From assembly GCF_904846345.1 (NCBI RefSeq), contig NZ_CAJHAJ010000001.1, positions 558,001 through 622,000 on the forward strand: 64,000 nt of DNA. Reading direction: 5' to 3'. Every line of letters starts with the position of its first letter. Positions within the stretch are counted from its first letter, which is position 1. Below, piece after piece: positions 63,322 through 64,000 of the stretch. The DNA comes from Psychrobacter maritimus. Its GTDB lineage: Bacteria; Pseudomonadota; Gammaproteobacteria; Pseudomonadales; Moraxellaceae. The translations under genes and the position numbers were made by a program. The notes beneath the pieces were generated by a model. It had not been told where the DNA came from, made no database searches, and worked only from the letters and a program-made list of their open reading frames with translations.

Positions 63322-64000
63322 ATGGCAATACAAAGAATCAAAGCATTTTTCAACCTCGAGGCGTCAGGCGGCATTGTCTTAGCGCTGGCAGCTATCGCGG
63401 CAATGATTATTGCCAATACCCCTCTGAATACTTGGTATGAATCCTTTATTCATGCCCCCGTTGTCATTCAAATCGGCAACTTTGCGATTGCAAAAGACGC
63501 CCATCATTGGATCAACGATGGTTTGATGGCGGTGTTCTTTTTCTTGGTCGGTCTTGAGCTCAAACGTGAAGTACTCATCGGCGAGCTCTCGAACGTCAAA
63601 CAAATTATCTTACCAGCTGGCGCGGCATTGGGCGGCATGATTATGCCTGCTATCGTCTACTTGCTCTTTAACTATAATGAGCCTGAGTTTTGGAAAGGTT
63701 GGGCAATTCCGGCGGCGACCGACATTGCCTTTGCCCTTGGTATTTTAAGCCTACTTGGCAATCGGGTGCCAAACTCACTCAAAGTCTTTTTGGTATCCAT
63801 CGCTATTTTTGATGATATTGGTGCTATTTTAATCATCGCTTTATTTTATACCAGCGACCTATCACTTGGTTCCTTGGCTATCGCCGCTTTGTGTTTGCCG
63901 TTCTTATATCTACTCAATCGCCGTAACGTCACCAGCATTACCCCTTATATACTAATCGGGGTGATTATGTGGATTGCCGTGCTCAAATCTGGCATTCACG
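63322..64000 (+). CDS. nhaA: Na+/H+ antiporter NhaA (3' end outside window)
   Basis: The reading frame runs off the right edge after 226 codons (about 380-390 in the full protein). ATG 63322 has GAGG upstream. [16 protein letters not shown] starts the first helix, [13 protein letters not shown] follows, and [17 protein letters not shown] with [11 protein letters not shown] carries the two adjacent aspartates (D163/D164 in E. coli) that bind and exchange Na+ and H+. Inner-membrane protein for pH and salt homeostasis. Confidence 0.96.
   Translation, partial: MAIQRIKAFFNLEASGGIVLALAAIAAMIIANTPLNTWYESFIHAPVVIQIGNFAIAKDAHHWINDGLMAVFFFLVGLELKREVLIGELSNVKQIILPAGAALGGMIMPAIVYLLFNYNEPEFWKGWAIPAATDIAFALGILSLLGNRVPNSLKVFLVSIAIFDDIGAILIIALFYTSDLSLGSLAIAALCLPFLYLLNRRNVTSITPYILIGVIMWIAVLKSGIH

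Noticed and set aside
1..64000. Prophage, genomic island or toxin-antitoxin genes
   Set aside because: No integrase, transposase, phage structural gene, tRNA-flanked boundary or small coupled toxin/antitoxin pair was found.

Overview
The window looks like a chromosomal segment of a Psychrobacter-type gammaproteobacterium (Moraxellaceae). The basis is the complete pilGHIJK-chpABC twitching chemosensory cluster, oxyR divergent from ahpC, the Min system, ccmABCDE, the moderately AT-rich composition and the AT-rich intergenic DNA. I could not run a database search, so the genus is an inference. I saw no rRNA, tRNA, CRISPR array, insertion sequence, integrase or prophage genes. Most of the window is core chromosome, and the unusual features are in gene architecture and non-coding DNA.

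Layout. 1-6500: end of a bile-acid/sodium symporter-family gene, then a peroxide-defence block (ahpF, a small YdcH-like gene, ahpC, divergent oxyR), an HD phosphohydrolase and a TPMT-like methyltransferase. 6590-6706: a 13-bp tandem array of nine units. 6721-13668: an iron-linked periplasmic/lipoprotein module on the minus strand (imelysin, di-haem DUF1111 oxidoreductase, second imelysin, DUF1513 protein, YgjP-like metallopeptidase), headed by a good promoter overlapped by a Fur-box-like palindrome. 13991-20718: OmpA-like lipoprotein, acyltransferase, a membrane protein with an S4-like segment, minC-(444 bp gap)-minDE, cytochrome b561. 20892-33897: pilG-H-I-J-K-chpA-B-C, all on the minus strand. 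34704-39233: HlyD-like lipoprotein plus an OmpR/HK two-component pair. 39610-42334: metNI and metQ. 42480-46410: CodA-like deaminase, MFS transporter, aldo/keto reductase with a possible leader-peptide attenuator. 46524-50025: ccmA-E. 50102-57032: unknown helical protein, YbjN-like protein, histone-deacetylase-like amidohydrolase, DUF2905, TSUP transporter, coaBC, radC. 57033-64000: fadE, dicarboxylate symporter, a second TSUP transporter, and the start of nhaA, which runs off the window.

How the genes work together. OxyR probably controls AhpC/AhpF. Fur probably controls the imelysin/DHOR/DUF1513 module. PilG/H/I/J/K with ChpA/B/C form one signalling pathway for type IV pili. MetNIQ imports methionine. 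CcmABCDE deliver haem for c-type cytochromes, which would include the di-haem CxxCH protein in the iron module.

The points most worth a second look are these: a histidine kinase whose ATPase domain is split by about 260 low-complexity residues; a PilJ receptor almost without a periplasmic domain; a CoaBC enzyme carrying a 13-histidine loop; a CodA homologue with a changed active-site pair; a MetN without its C-terminal regulatory domain; a 9-codon leader ORF with a terminator-like hairpin; the structured minC-minD gap; and the 13-bp array. Asn/Asp/Ser/His-rich loop expansions recur in at least six unrelated proteins here.
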